Assembly (NCBI RefSeq): GCF_000820105.1
Contig: NZ_CDDB01000052.1
Location: 157,890 to 221,889 of the forward strand
DNA: 64,000 nt
Direction of reading: 5' to 3'
From: Aeromonas schubertii
GTDB taxonomy: Bacteria; Pseudomonadota; Gammaproteobacteria; Enterobacterales; Aeromonadaceae
Made by a program: the position numbers and the translations under genes. Within the stretch, counting starts at the first letter, position 1, and the number at the start of each line of letters is the position of its first letter. Positions 22,850 through 33,846 of this stretch are shown piece by piece. The notes under the pieces were generated by a model that saw only the letters and a list, made by a program, of their open reading frames with translations, searched no databases and had not been told where the DNA came from.

Positions 22850-22873
22850 TGAGGGGCGCCGCGGCGCCCCTCT
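22850..22873 (-). terminator. Hairpin downstream of cysZ
   Basis: A 10-bp perfect GC-rich stem (GAGGGGCGCC with GGCGCCCCTC). It lies a few bases past the cysZ stop; the minus-strand T-tract is weak, so confidence is moderate. Confidence 0.6.
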
Positions 22874-22876
22874 TGT

Positions 22877-23644
22877 TTACCCTGCCCGTCGTGGCAGGTG
22901 TTGTGTCCGGTATTGATCGACCCACATGGCGGTGGCGCCACAGATGGCGACCGGCATGACGAAGAGATTGACCACGGGGATAGAGGAGAAGAGGGTCACC
23001 AGGGCGCCGAAACTCAGGCACTTGCCCCGCCGCGCCTTGAGCGCCTCGCGCATGGTGACGAAATCGATCTTGTGGTTATCGAAGGGATAGTCCACGTACT
23101 GGATCGCCATCATCCAGGCGCTGAAGAGGAACCAGAGCAGGGGGGCCAGAGTTTGCCCCACCACGGGGATGAGGAACAGCAGCAGGCAGCCGATGGCCTT
23201 GGGCAGGTAGTACTTGAGCTTGAGCCATTCGCGACCGAAGGTGCGGGGGATATCCTTGACCACGTCCATCACGCCACTGTCGCTCGGGGTCTCGCCGGTC
23301 AGGGCCTGCTCCACCTTTTCGGCCAACAGGCCGTTGAAGGGGGCCGCTATCCAGTTGGCCACCGAGCTGAAGATGAAGGAGAAGAGCACCAGTATGGTGA
23401 TGAGGGCCAGGGGCCAGAGCAGATAGTCGAGCCAGGAGAGCCACTCGGGGATCTGCCGGTGCAGCCAGGCAAACAGACCATCGAGCTGCAGCAGCAGGGC
23501 ATAGAAGGCGGCGGCAAACAGCACCACGTTGACCAACAGGGGGATCAGCACGAAGGTGCGGATGCCCGGTTGGCGGATGAGGGAGAAGCCGCGCAGGAAG
23601 TAGTCTGCGCCGCTGACCGAATCTTTCACCAGGGGTTGCTTCAT
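22877..23644 (-). CDS. cysZ: Sulfate transporter CysZ
   Basis: A 255-residue inner-membrane protein that mediates sulfate uptake for cysteine synthesis. It has several hydrophobic segments (for example FVLIPLLVNVVLFAAAFYALL and LLWPLALITILVLFSFIFSSV) and the family patterns SGADYFLRGFSLIRQPGIR and FNGLLAEKVE. It is divergent from smc, and cysZ-zipA-ligA is the gene order of E. coli with smc inserted here. Confidence 0.93.
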   Translation of the reverse strand: MKQPLVKDSVSGADYFLRGFSLIRQPGIRTFVLIPLLVNVVLFAAAFYALLLQLDGLFAWLHRQIPEWLSWLDYLLWPLALITILVLFSFIFSSVANWIAAPFNGLLAEKVEQALTGETPSDSGVMDVVKDIPRTFGREWLKLKYYLPKAIGCLLLFLIPVVGQTLAPLLWFLFSAWMMAIQYVDYPFDNHKIDFVTMREALKARRGKCLSFGALVTLFSSIPVVNLFVMPVAICGATAMWVDQYRTQHLPRRAG

Positions 23645-23743
23645 CAGGAGTCCATCTGTGGGTCGGAAGATGCCCGCATATTACAAACAAGCTGTCGATT
23701 TGGTAAAGTTGCCAGCCATTTCCCTCGACGATTGCCCCTCTCC

Positions 23744-26700
23744 ATGCGTCTGAAATCGATCAAGCTTGCCGGCTTCAAGTCGTTTGTGGAGCCCACCCGG
23801 ATCAGTCTGTCGGCGGACATGACGGCGGTCGTGGGGCCCAACGGCTGCGGCAAGTCCAACGTCATCGACGCAGTGCGCTGGGTATTGGGGGAGAGCTCGG
23901 CGCGCCATCTGCGTGGCGAGAACATGACAGACGTCATCTTCAATGGCTCCACCAACCGCTCCCCCCACTCCCGCGCCTCGGTCGAGCTGGTCTTCGACAA
24001 TCCCCATCACCGGGTACCCGGCGAGTTTGGCCGCTTCAGCGAGATAGCGGTGCGCCGCGAGGTCTACCGGGATGGCAATAACCTCTACTTTATCAACGGC
24101 CAGAAGTGCCGGCGTAAGGATGTCACCGACCTCTTTCTCGGCACCGGGCTGGGCCCGCGCAGCTACGCCATCATAGAGCAGGGCACCGTCAGCCGGCTGG
24201 TGGAGTCCCGTCCGGCCGATCTCAAGCTGTTCCTCGAGGAGGCCGCCGGGGTGTCGCGCTACAAGGAGCGCCGGCGCGAGACCGAGCAGCGCATCCGTCA
24301 CACCCGGGACAACCTGGAACGCCTCGGCGACATTCGGGGCGAGCTGGGGGAGCGGCTCTTGCACCTCAAGGCCCAGGCCGAGACGGCCGAGCGCTATCGT
24401 CAGCTCAAGGGGCGCAGCCGGGCGGCACGCAGCGAACTGATCGGCTCCGAGCTGTGGAGCATCGAAAACCGGCTGGTCGAGATCAAAGGGGCCCTCGCCG
24501 AACATGAGCAGGCCCTGGCGGCCCTCGATGCCCGCCGCACCCACGACGAGGCCCAAGCCCTGACTCTTGCCACCGCCCGCCAGGAGCGCCAGGCCGAGCA
24601 GGCCGAACGTCAGCAGCAGATCTTCCTCGGTGGTCAGGCCATCGCCCGTCTCGAGCAGCAGACCCTGCACCGGGCCGAGCAGGGCAGGGAGTGGCAGCGT
24701 CGGCGTGCCGCCCTGGCCGAGCGTATGCACCACCTGGGGCAGCAGTTGGCCCGGGAAGAGGCGCGGCTGGGCGAGTTGCAGCTGGAGGGGGAGAGGGCCG
24801 AGTTGCTCCTCGAGGAGGCCCAGGCCCGCCAGGAGGAGGCCCAAGGGCGTCAGCAGGCAGGTCAGGAGCGGGTCGTGCAGCTGCGCGGGTTGCGCGAGCA
24901 GTGGCAACTGCGCCTCGGGGAGCTGCAAGGGGAGCTGACTCGCCTCAACGCCGAGGTCAGCCACCGGCAAGAGCTGTTGGCCCGCATCCGTCTCGCCCGC
25001 CTCAAGCTCGAAGACGAGCGGGGCGAACCCGTCATGGGGGTCTCCCCGAGTCCTCTTCCCCCTCTCGAGGCGGCGCTCGCTGCAGCCCAGGCGAACCACG
25101 CCGGCGCCGCCGTCAGGCAGAGCCAGTGTCAGAGCGGGCTGCGGGAGGCTCAGGCCCGCTGGCAGGGTGCCCTGGGTGCCCTGCGCGAGCACAGGGCGCG
25201 CCTGCAGACCCTGGAGGCCCTGCTCGGCGAGGAGCCGCAGGAGGGGCTTGGGGATCACCTCACTCTGGACCAGGCCTGGGCCCAGGCCCTCGACAAGGTA
25301 CTCGGTCACTGGCTGGGTGCCACCACGGGCGAGTCCGACCATGAGATCGTGCAGGGGCGCTTTGTGGGTCGGGCCGCCCCCCCCGCCGCCGGCTCGCTGG
25401 CCGAGCGGGTCAGGGGCGACTATCTGCCGGATTTTATCAATACCATTCGCACCGCGCCGGACAGGGCGGCTGCCCTTGCCCTGCGACCCACGCTGGCGCA
25501 GGGCGAGTCGGTGATCACCCCGCTCGGGGAGTGGTTTGGCCGTAACTGGGCCGATCTTGGACAGAGCCAGCGTTTGGGGCGCTTGTCCTTGCAGGCCGAG
25601 AGTGAGCGACTGGCCGGCGAGGCGGTGCACCTGGAGGCCGAGTCACTGCGCCTCGAAGCCCTGCACGAGCAGGCCGGGGTGATGGCGGCGAGTGCTGACG
25701 AGGCGCTGGCGCAGACGACGGCGCGGCTGCGCGAAGCCGAGCAGGGTCTGCAGCAGGCGCGGGAGCTGTGGCGACTCGAGGAGGGGCGCCAGAGCGAGCG
25801 TGGCGAGCGTCATCGGCGTATCGCCGGCGAGCTCGCTCGTCTGGATGAAGAGCTCGTGACCGAGCAGGCGCGTCAGGAGGCGGCCTGTGAGGCCAAGTTG
25901 CTGGCCGAGGAGCGCCTCGAGGAGTGGCAGAGCCGGGGAGAGGATGAGGCGCTGCAGCGGGCGCAGCGGGAGCAGCAGGGGCTCGACGAGAGTCTGGAGC
26001 AGGCCAGGCAGGCCAGGGAGCACGCCCACTCCGATGCCCAGCGTCTGCAGCAGGAGCGGGAGAGCTGCCGCCATCTGTGCGAGCTCCATCGCACCGAGCT
26101 GGTCCGGGTACGCGAAGAGCACGCCCAGTTGGCCCTGCCCGAGCGCGATGAGGCGGTGGATCTGCCCCCCCTGCTCGAGACCCAGCGCCGGCTGGAGGCG
26201 GAGCAACTGACCACCCATCAGGCGCTGGCCCACCTCGAAAGTGAGCTGACGGCCCTCGACAAACGTCGCCAGGAGGATCACAAGTCTCTGGTGGGGCTGC
26301 AAGAGAAGTTGGCACAGCTAAGGCTGGAGCGAGAGCGACTGCTCACTCGCAGGCAGGCACTGCACGAGCAGTTCGAGGAGCTGGGGGTGCGCTTTGCCGA
26401 TCTCGATCAGGCCGCCCTGCTACAGGCGGATCGCGGCAAGCTGCGTCAGGAGATCCAGGCTCTGGAGGAGCAGGTGACGGCACTGGGCGCCATCAACCTG
26501 GCGGCGCTCGAGGAGTATGAAGAGGCGCGCACCCGCGCCGAATACATGGAAAACCAGTGCCAGGACCTCGAACAGGCCCTCGAAACCCTGGAGCAGGCCA
26601 TCAAAAGAATCGACCGGGAGACACAAATCCGCTTCCGAGACACTTTCGATAAGGTCAACGAAGATTTAAAATCGCTGTTTCCAAAGGTATTTGGGGGTGG

Positions 26701-27100
26701 GAGCGCCTGGCTCGAACTCACTTCCGACGATCTGCTGGAGGCCGGGGTCACCATCATGGCGAGACCACCGGGGAAAAAGAATGCTACCATCGCCCTGTTG
26801 TCTGGAGGGGAGAAGGCGCTGACCGCGCTTGCGCTGGTTTTTGCCATCTTCAGACTCAATCCAGCACCTTTTTGTATGCTGGATGAGGTGGATGCACCGC
26901 TCGATGAAGTGAACGTGGGTCGCTTCTGTTCTCTTGTCAAAGAGATGTCGAGCACAGTACAGTTCGTTTACATCAGTCATAATAAGGTCTCCATGGAGAT
27001 GGCCGAGCAGCTGGTCGGCGTGACGATGCAAGAGCCCGGGGTATCCCGCATCGTCTCGGTTGATATTGGTGAAGCCGTCGCTCTGGCTGAGCAAAACTAG
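23744..27100 (+). CDS. smc: Chromosome partition protein SMC
   Basis: A condensin-type ATPase of 1118 residues. The ATG at 23744 (MRLKSIKLAGFKSFVEPT) is the family start; the much longer open frame upstream is the shadow of cysZ. Walker A GPNGCGKSN is at 31-39. Two long coiled-coil arms, rich in Glu/Arg/Gln/Leu, flank a hinge around 490-610 (WAQALDKVLGHWLGA; LPDFINTIRTAPDRAAALAL). The C-terminal head has the ABC signature LLSGGEKALTALAL and Walker B MLDEVDAPLD. The hinge is divergent compared with B. subtilis SMC. ScpA/ScpB partners are not in the window. zipA follows 15 bases later. Confidence 0.95.
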   Translation: MRLKSIKLAGFKSFVEPTRISLSADMTAVVGPNGCGKSNVIDAVRWVLGESSARHLRGENMTDVIFNGSTNRSPHSRASVELVFDNPHHRVPGEFGRFSEIAVRREVYRDGNNLYFINGQKCRRKDVTDLFLGTGLGPRSYAIIEQGTVSRLVESRPADLKLFLEEAAGVSRYKERRRETEQRIRHTRDNLERLGDIRGELGERLLHLKAQAETAERYRQLKGRSRAARSELIGSELWSIENRLVEIKGALAEHEQALAALDARRTHDEAQALTLATARQERQAEQAERQQQIFLGGQAIARLEQQTLHRAEQGREWQRRRAALAERMHHLGQQLAREEARLGELQLEGERAELLLEEAQARQEEAQGRQQAGQERVVQLRGLREQWQLRLGELQGELTRLNAEVSHRQELLARIRLARLKLEDERGEPVMGVSPSPLPPLEAALAAAQANHAGAAVRQSQCQSGLREAQARWQGALGALREHRARLQTLEALLGEEPQEGLGDHLTLDQAWAQALDKVLGHWLGATTGESDHEIVQGRFVGRAAPPAAGSLAERVRGDYLPDFINTIRTAPDRAAALALRPTLAQGESVITPLGEWFGRNWADLGQSQRLGRLSLQAESERLAGEAVHLEAESLRLEALHEQAGVMAASADEALAQTTARLREAEQGLQQARELWRLEEGRQSERGERHRRIAGELARLDEELVTEQARQEAACEAKLLAEERLEEWQSRGEDEALQRAQREQQGLDESLEQARQAREHAHSDAQRLQQERESCRHLCELHRTELVRVREEHAQLALPERDEAVDLPPLLETQRRLEAEQLTTHQALAHLESELTALDKRRQEDHKSLVGLQEKLAQLRLERERLLTRRQALHEQFEELGVRFADLDQAALLQADRGKLRQEIQALEEQVTALGAINLAALEEYEEARTRAEYMENQCQDLEQALETLEQAIKRIDRETQIRFRDTFDKVNEDLKSLFPKVFGGGSAWLELTSDDLLEAGVTIMARPPGKKNATIALLSGGEKALTALALVFAIFRLNPAPFCMLDEVDAPLDEVNVGRFCSLVKEMSSTVQFVYISHNKVSMEMAEQLVGVTMQEPGVSRIVSVDIGEAVALAEQN

Positions 27101-27115
27101 AAAGAGAAGCAGCTA

Positions 27116-28216
27116 ATGCAGGAATTGCGCTACATCTTGGTTGCCTTGGGCGGGATTGCCATCGCGGCATTGCTCATTCACGGGTTGTGGACTAACAGAA
27201 AGAATCGCAAGTCGCCCATCAAGGAGAAGCCTCTCGGCCGGGTCGAGACCCGCTCCCGCGATGACGACAGTTTCGATGATGATGGCATCGGTCAGGTGCG
27301 GGTGGTCAGCAGCCGTCGCGCCGAGCCCAAGATGCAGCCGGAGGAGCCCAAGCCGGCTCGCCGTGCCCCCCCCATCTATCGCCGCGAGGAAGAGGACGAC
27401 GAAGACGAGCTGCCGCCTCTCGAGCCTCAGCCTCGTGTCGAGCCTGCCTATGCCCGTCAGCCGCGTCCGGCTGAACTGGCCTATGCCGAGCCGGCTCCGC
27501 GCATGAGCCCCCCCGCCTATGAGCCCGAGCCGGAGGAGGACGATGAGGTTCAACCAGAGCCTGCGCCGGTGCGCAAGCCCTCACCCGTGATTCGCCGCAC
27601 ACCGGTACAGCCTCGCAGCCGTCCCCAGCGCGAGCCCGTGATGAGCGCGCCCCTCGACGAGGAGCCGCAACCGCCGGCCTATGAGCCCGAACCCGAGCTG
27701 CGCGCCGAGCCCCGTTATGAGCCCGAGCCCGCACTGCGTGCCGAGCCCCCCTATGAGCCGGAGGCCGAACCGGTACGTGCGCCGGTCGAGAAGACCTGGC
27801 AGGACGTCTACGTGATGAACCTGATGGCTCGTCCCGGCCGCGAGCTGGAAGGGGGCACCCTGCTCTCCTCCCTGCTGGCGACCGGCTTCAAGTTCGGCGA
27901 GATGGAGATCTTCCACCGCCACGAGGATGCCGACGGTCACGGCGAGGTGCTCTTCTCCATCATCAACATGGTCAAGCCGGGTACCTTCAACCCCTACCGG
28001 ATGGAGCAGTTCACCACTCCGGGGGTGTCGCTGTTTATGCAACTGCCCCTGCGCAGCAACGCCGCTCTGGCGTTTGAAGAGATGCTGCGCACCGCCGATC
28101 AGCTGGCCAGCGATCTCGACGCCATGCTGACCGACATGGAGCGCAGCCCCCTCAGCGACGAGACCATCGATCGTTGCCGCCGTGAGCTGGCCGCCTACGA
28201 GGCAAGCCGCGACTGA
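27116..28216 (+). CDS. zipA: Cell division protein ZipA
   Basis: A bitopic inner-membrane protein that tethers FtsZ to the membrane at the division site. It has 366 residues. The N-terminal transmembrane helix (about 6-25, YILVALGGIAIAALLIHGLW) is followed by a basic stretch. Then comes a long Pro/Glu/Arg-rich linker with YEPEPE-type repeats (about 60-225) and a C-terminal FtsZ-binding domain (about 230-366, VYVMNLMARPGRELEGGTL onward). It is close behind smc and upstream of ligA, as in many gammaproteobacteria. Confidence 0.95.
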   Translation: MQELRYILVALGGIAIAALLIHGLWTNRKNRKSPIKEKPLGRVETRSRDDDSFDDDGIGQVRVVSSRRAEPKMQPEEPKPARRAPPIYRREEEDDEDELPPLEPQPRVEPAYARQPRPAELAYAEPAPRMSPPAYEPEPEEDDEVQPEPAPVRKPSPVIRRTPVQPRSRPQREPVMSAPLDEEPQPPAYEPEPELRAEPRYEPEPALRAEPPYEPEAEPVRAPVEKTWQDVYVMNLMARPGRELEGGTLLSSLLATGFKFGEMEIFHRHEDADGHGEVLFSIINMVKPGTFNPYRMEQFTTPGVSLFMQLPLRSNAALAFEEMLRTADQLASDLDAMLTDMERSPLSDETIDRCRRELAAYEASRD

Positions 28217-28236
28217 GGCAAGCGTTGAACCCATGA

Positions 28237-30309
<2,073 letters not shown>

Positions 30310-30312
30310 TGC

Positions 30313-30340
30313 GAGAGGGCCCCTTGACGGGGCCCTCTGT
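30313..30340. terminator. Bidirectional terminator between ligA and the binding-protein gene
   Basis: A 10-bp perfect stem (30314-30323 with 30329-30338, 5-nt loop) sits between convergent genes. Confidence 0.8.
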
Positions 30341-31311
30341 TATTCCAGCCACTCCACCTTGTTAGCCCAGCGCTCCGGTGGTGTCAGCTTCCAGCGCGCC
30401 AATTCACTGCGGCTGAAAACATACTTGCCCCGCTGTGCGGCCCGGGGGGAGATGCTCTCTGGCCGGGCACCGTCCATGATGGCATTGAGCAGACCGGCTG
30501 CCATCATGCCCTGCTCTCGCCCGTCCAGTACCAGTCCCCCGGCCGCCTTGCCCTGGCCAACGGTAAACTCCCAGAAGCAGAACAGGGGGAGGGGGGCGTG
30601 GTGATTGCTCCAGTCCAGTACCTCGTTCTCACTGACGTGTCTCCCCTGCACGTCAGTCAGGGTGTGATAGAGGCCGATAAAGATGGCCTGATACCCCTGC
30701 TCTTTGGATTCCTGCAGCCGCTTCTGCCAGAGCGGGTAGTTGCCGATCAACTCTATGGTGACCTGGGTTTGCCCTATGTTCAGGTTGGTCTGGGTTCGAA
30801 ACTCGTCATCCACCGAGGCCAGTGACACGTCACTGGAGTCGAATAAGACAAGCACCTTGTCGAGCCCCCCCATCATGCGCGACATCTCCTGAATATTGCG
30901 CTTGAGCAGGGGGCGCTCCAGCACGCCCGTGACGTTTTTTCGTCCCAGCAGCTCCTTGTGGCGCGGGTTCTCGTTCATGCCGAGAAAGACCACGGGAGTA
31001 CCCGCATCGGCGATGGGGTGGGCCAGATAGTTGATGGCGTTATCATCCGAAAGCAAGACCCAGTCTGGCCTGACCTTGTGATAGAAGGCCAGGGCATCGG
31101 CCGCCTGCTGATCGAAGCGCTCGCGGGGAAGGCGCTTGGTGTCGAGATAGAAGCGGCTTATCTCGTGGTGACCCTTGAGCTGGCTCAGCACTCCCTGGTT
31201 GTAACTTATGTCCCAGGCATAGTCGGGGTGGTAGCTGCTGATGATAAGCAGCTTGCCGGCTTGCACACTCTGAACCGTGATGAGCAACAGCAGAAGTAGC
31301 ATGGGTTTCAT
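30340..31311 (-). CDS. ABC transporter substrate-binding-like periplasmic protein (orphan)
   Basis: A 323-residue exported protein with a signal peptide of about 18 residues (MKPMLLLLLLITVQSVQA). The mature part looks like the ABC_sub_bind/periplasmic-binding fold: LLIISSYHPDYAW, WVLLSDDNAINYLAHP, TPVVFLGMNENPR, and the hinge region near LVLFDSSDVSLASVD. No permease or ATPase gene is adjacent. It may therefore serve a chemoreceptor, a sensor kinase or a transporter encoded elsewhere. A GGAG sits 9 bases before the ATG. The ligand is unknown. Confidence 0.75.
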   Translation of the reverse strand: MKPMLLLLLLITVQSVQAGKLLIISSYHPDYAWDISYNQGVLSQLKGHHEISRFYLDTKRLPRERFDQQAADALAFYHKVRPDWVLLSDDNAINYLAHPIADAGTPVVFLGMNENPRHKELLGRKNVTGVLERPLLKRNIQEMSRMMGGLDKVLVLFDSSDVSLASVDDEFRTQTNLNIGQTQVTIELIGNYPLWQKRLQESKEQGYQAIFIGLYHTLTDVQGRHVSENEVLDWSNHHAPLPLFCFWEFTVGQGKAAGGLVLDGREQGMMAAGLLNAIMDGARPESISPRAAQRGKYVFSRSELARWKLTPPERWANKVEWLE

Positions 31312-31353
31312 GAGGTGATCTCCCTAAGCGTCTGTTGAGCATAAACGCCCTTG

Positions 31354-31384
31354 TCGCCCTTTACCGACGGGCGAGTTTTTTTTC
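31354..31384 (+). terminator. Unassigned terminator-like hairpin
   Basis: Stem TCGCCC (31354-31359) with GGGCGA (31369-31374), then G and eight T residues. No plus-strand gene ends here, since ligA already terminates at 30340. It could end an unannotated small transcript or block read-through into nrdD. Confidence 0.5.
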
Positions 31385-31526
31385 ATTTCCTCTTGCAATC
31401 CATGCAGCCCAAGCGGGCTCTGCCCTGCTGTTGCGTGGGGTTCTTATGGCGCTGGTTGCGCCCTGGCCAGGGTTTCAAAAACCTGTTCTGGATCAATATT
31501 CCCGGCGATCGTTTCGGGCCTAATAC

Positions 31527-31573
31527 ACCCAACATATAGTTGCGCTATTTTGTTTTTCACCTATATGTTGTGT
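31527..31573 (+). promoter_or_regulatory. Paired NrdR boxes upstream of nrdD
   Basis: Box 1 ACCCAACATATAGTTG (31527-31542) and box 2 CACCTATATGTTGTGT (31558-31573) share the core CAACATATAG in inverted orientation and resemble the NrdR consensus ACACWATATATWGTGT. Their start-to-start distance is 31 bp, three helical turns, which is typical of NrdR operator pairs at nrd operons. Confidence 0.75.
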
Positions 31574-31686
31574 TTATAAGTTGTGCATAAGCTGTTCTCG
31601 TCTGCACTGTGTCCGGGTTTTCTCTAGCCGGGATACGGTCTGCTGCGTCCAGGGCCGGGCGCTGACGTGAACCATTCAAGGGCGAC

Positions 31687-31709
31687 ACCGGCTGGCAGGC
31701 CGGTTTTTT
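31687..31709 (+). terminator. Leader terminator (attenuator candidate) of nrdD
   Basis: Perfect stem ACCGGC (31687-31692) with GCCGGT (31699-31704), loop TGGCAG, followed by a run of six T (31704-31709). It lies between the NrdR boxes and the nrdD start, only two bases before the Shine-Dalgarno GGGGAG, so transcription must pass it to reach nrdD. Confidence 0.65.
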
Positions 31710-31723
31710 ACGGGGAGTGAATC

Positions 31724-33841
31724 ATGAAACCGGTTGTGATCAAGCGCGATGGCTGCCGAGCACCATTTGATGCCAATCTGATTGTCGAGGCGGTCGCCCG
31801 GGCTGCCGAGGCCGTCGCTCATCCCCAGCGTGAGTTGGCCGAAGAGATTGCTGCCCAGGTCTGCCTGGAGCTTGAAGGGCGCGGTGAGGTGGACATTCAC
31901 GAGATCCAGACTCTGGTGGAAAACCGCCTGATGGCCTCGGATCACAAGGAGATCGCCCGCGTCTACATCGAATACCGTCACGACCGGGATCGCGAGCGCG
32001 AGACCCGTGGCCGCCTGGCCCGCGAGATCCGCGGCCTGGTGGAGCAGACCAATGCCGCCCTGCTCAACGAGAACGCCAACAAGGATTCCAAGGTGATCCC
32101 GACCCAGCGCGACCTGCTGGCAGGGATCGTGGCCAAGCACTATGCCACCACCTACATGCTGCCGCGTGATGTGGTACAGGCCCACGAGAGCGGGGCGCTG
32201 CACTTCCACGATCTCGATTACTCCCCCTTCTTTCCCATGTTCAACTGCATGTTGATCGATCTGAAGGGAATGTTGACCCACGGCTTCAAGATGGGCAACG
32301 CCGAGATCGACACCCCCAAATCCATCAGTACCGCCACCGCGGTCACTGCCCAGATCATCGCCCAGGTGGCGAGTCACATCTATGGCGGCACCACCATCAA
32401 CCGTATCGATGAGGTGCTGGCCCCCTACGTGACCATCAGCTGGGAGAAGCACCGCGAGGTGGCACAGGAGTGGGGCATTGCGGACGCCGAAGGCTATGCC
32501 ATGGCCCGTACCGAGAAGGAGTGCTATGACGCCTTCCAGTCCCTCGAGTACGAGGTGAACACCCTGCACACCGCCAACGGCCAGACCCCGTTTGTCACCT
32601 TCGGCTTTGGCCTTGGCGAGAGCTGGGAGTCGCGGATGATCCAGCGCGCCATCTTGCAAAACCGCATCGCCGGCCTTGGCAAGAACAAAAAGACCGCGGT
32701 CTTCCCGAAACTGGTGTTTGCCATCAGGGATGGTCTCAACCATCGGCCGGGCGATCCCAACTACGACATCAAGCAGCTGGCCCTGGAGTGCGCCTCCAAG
32801 CGCATGTACCCGGACATCCTCAACTACGACCAGGTGGTCAAGGTGACCGGCTCCTTCAAGACCCCCATGGGATGTCGCTCCTTCCTCGGTGCCTACGAGG
32901 AGAATGGCGAGCTCATTCACGAGGGGCGCAACAACCTGGGGGTAGTGAGCCTCAACCTGCCGCGCATCGCCCTGCAGGCTCGCGACGAGGCAGACTTCTT
33001 TGATCGTCTCGATGCCGCCCTGCGGGTTGCCAAAAAGGCACTGATGTACCGCATCGAGCGCCTCGACGGGGTCAAGGCCCGGGTCGCCCCCATCCTCTAT
33101 ATGGAAGGGGCCTGCGGTGTGCGCCTCAAGGCCGATGACAACATCAGCGAGATCTTCAAAAACGGTCGTGCCTCCATTTCGCTGGGCTATATCGGCCTTC
33201 ACGAGACCATCAACGCCCTGTTTGGCAACCAGGTTCACGTCTTTGACGACGAGACCCTGCGCCAGAAGGCGGTGGCCATCGTGCAGCGCCTGCGCGATGC
33301 GGTCGATGGATGGAAGCGTGAGACCGGCTATGGCTTTAGCCTCTACTCCACCCCGAGCGAGAACCTCTGCACCCGTTTCTGCCGCGTCGATGCCAAGGAG
33401 TTCGGTGTGGTGCCGGGGGTGACCGACAAGGGTTACTACACCAACAGCTTCCACCTCGATGTGGAGAAGCAGGTCAACCCCTACGACAAGATCGACTTCG
33501 AGGCCCCCTATCCGCCCATCGCCAGCGGTGGCTTCATCTGTTACGGGGAGTATCCCAACATCCAGCACAATCTGGAGGCGCTGGAGAACGTATGGGACTA
33601 CAGCTACGACAAGGTGCCCTACTATGGCACCAACACCCCCATCGACGAGTGCTACGACTGTGGTTTCACCGGCGAGTTCGAGTGCACCTCCAAGGGCTTC
33701 ACCTGTCCGCGCTGCGGTAACCACGATCCCGCCAAGGTGTCGGTGACCCGCCGGGTGTGTGGCTACCTCGGTAGCCCGGATGCCCGTCCCTTCAATGCGG
33801 GCAAGCAGGAAGAGGTCAAGCGCCGCGTCAAACATATGTGA
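31724..33841 (+). CDS. nrdD: Anaerobic ribonucleoside-triphosphate reductase (class III)
   Basis: A glycyl-radical enzyme that reduces NTPs to dNTPs under anoxia. It has 705 residues with a GGGGAG ribosome binding site. An N-terminal ATP-cone begins MKPVVIKRDGCRAPFDANLI. The catalytic barrel includes MGCRSFLGAY. A C-terminal zinc site is formed by C-x2-C pairs in CYDCGF and CPRCGN. The radical glycine lies in RRVCGYLGSPDARPF near the C-terminus. Expression is probably controlled by NrdR at the upstream boxes. It forms a pair with nrdG, which is displaced here by an inserted Bro-N gene. Confidence 0.96.
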   Translation: MKPVVIKRDGCRAPFDANLIVEAVARAAEAVAHPQRELAEEIAAQVCLELEGRGEVDIHEIQTLVENRLMASDHKEIARVYIEYRHDRDRERETRGRLAREIRGLVEQTNAALLNENANKDSKVIPTQRDLLAGIVAKHYATTYMLPRDVVQAHESGALHFHDLDYSPFFPMFNCMLIDLKGMLTHGFKMGNAEIDTPKSISTATAVTAQIIAQVASHIYGGTTINRIDEVLAPYVTISWEKHREVAQEWGIADAEGYAMARTEKECYDAFQSLEYEVNTLHTANGQTPFVTFGFGLGESWESRMIQRAILQNRIAGLGKNKKTAVFPKLVFAIRDGLNHRPGDPNYDIKQLALECASKRMYPDILNYDQVVKVTGSFKTPMGCRSFLGAYEENGELIHEGRNNLGVVSLNLPRIALQARDEADFFDRLDAALRVAKKALMYRIERLDGVKARVAPILYMEGACGVRLKADDNISEIFKNGRASISLGYIGLHETINALFGNQVHVFDDETLRQKAVAIVQRLRDAVDGWKRETGYGFSLYSTPSENLCTRFCRVDAKEFGVVPGVTDKGYYTNSFHLDVEKQVNPYDKIDFEAPYPPIASGGFICYGEYPNIQHNLEALENVWDYSYDKVPYYGTNTPIDECYDCGFTGEFECTSKGFTCPRCGNHDPAKVSVTRRVCGYLGSPDARPFNAGKQEEVKRRVKHM

Positions 33842-33846
33842 TGTAT

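Larger units (their letters stand above)
31312..31723. other. Intergenic region upstream of nrdD (412 bp)
   Basis: No gene is visible. It holds an unassigned terminator-like hairpin (31354-31383), a pair of NrdR-like boxes (31527-31573), a GC-rich leader with several CCGG blocks and a terminator hairpin (31687-31709) immediately before the nrdD ribosome binding site GGGGAG. The left half also contains the promoter of the divergent binding-protein gene. Confidence 0.7.

Noticed and set aside
31574-31723. Cobalamin riboswitch before the reductase
   Set aside because: NrdD is class III and not B12-dependent, and I could not find a B12-box-like sequence in the leader.
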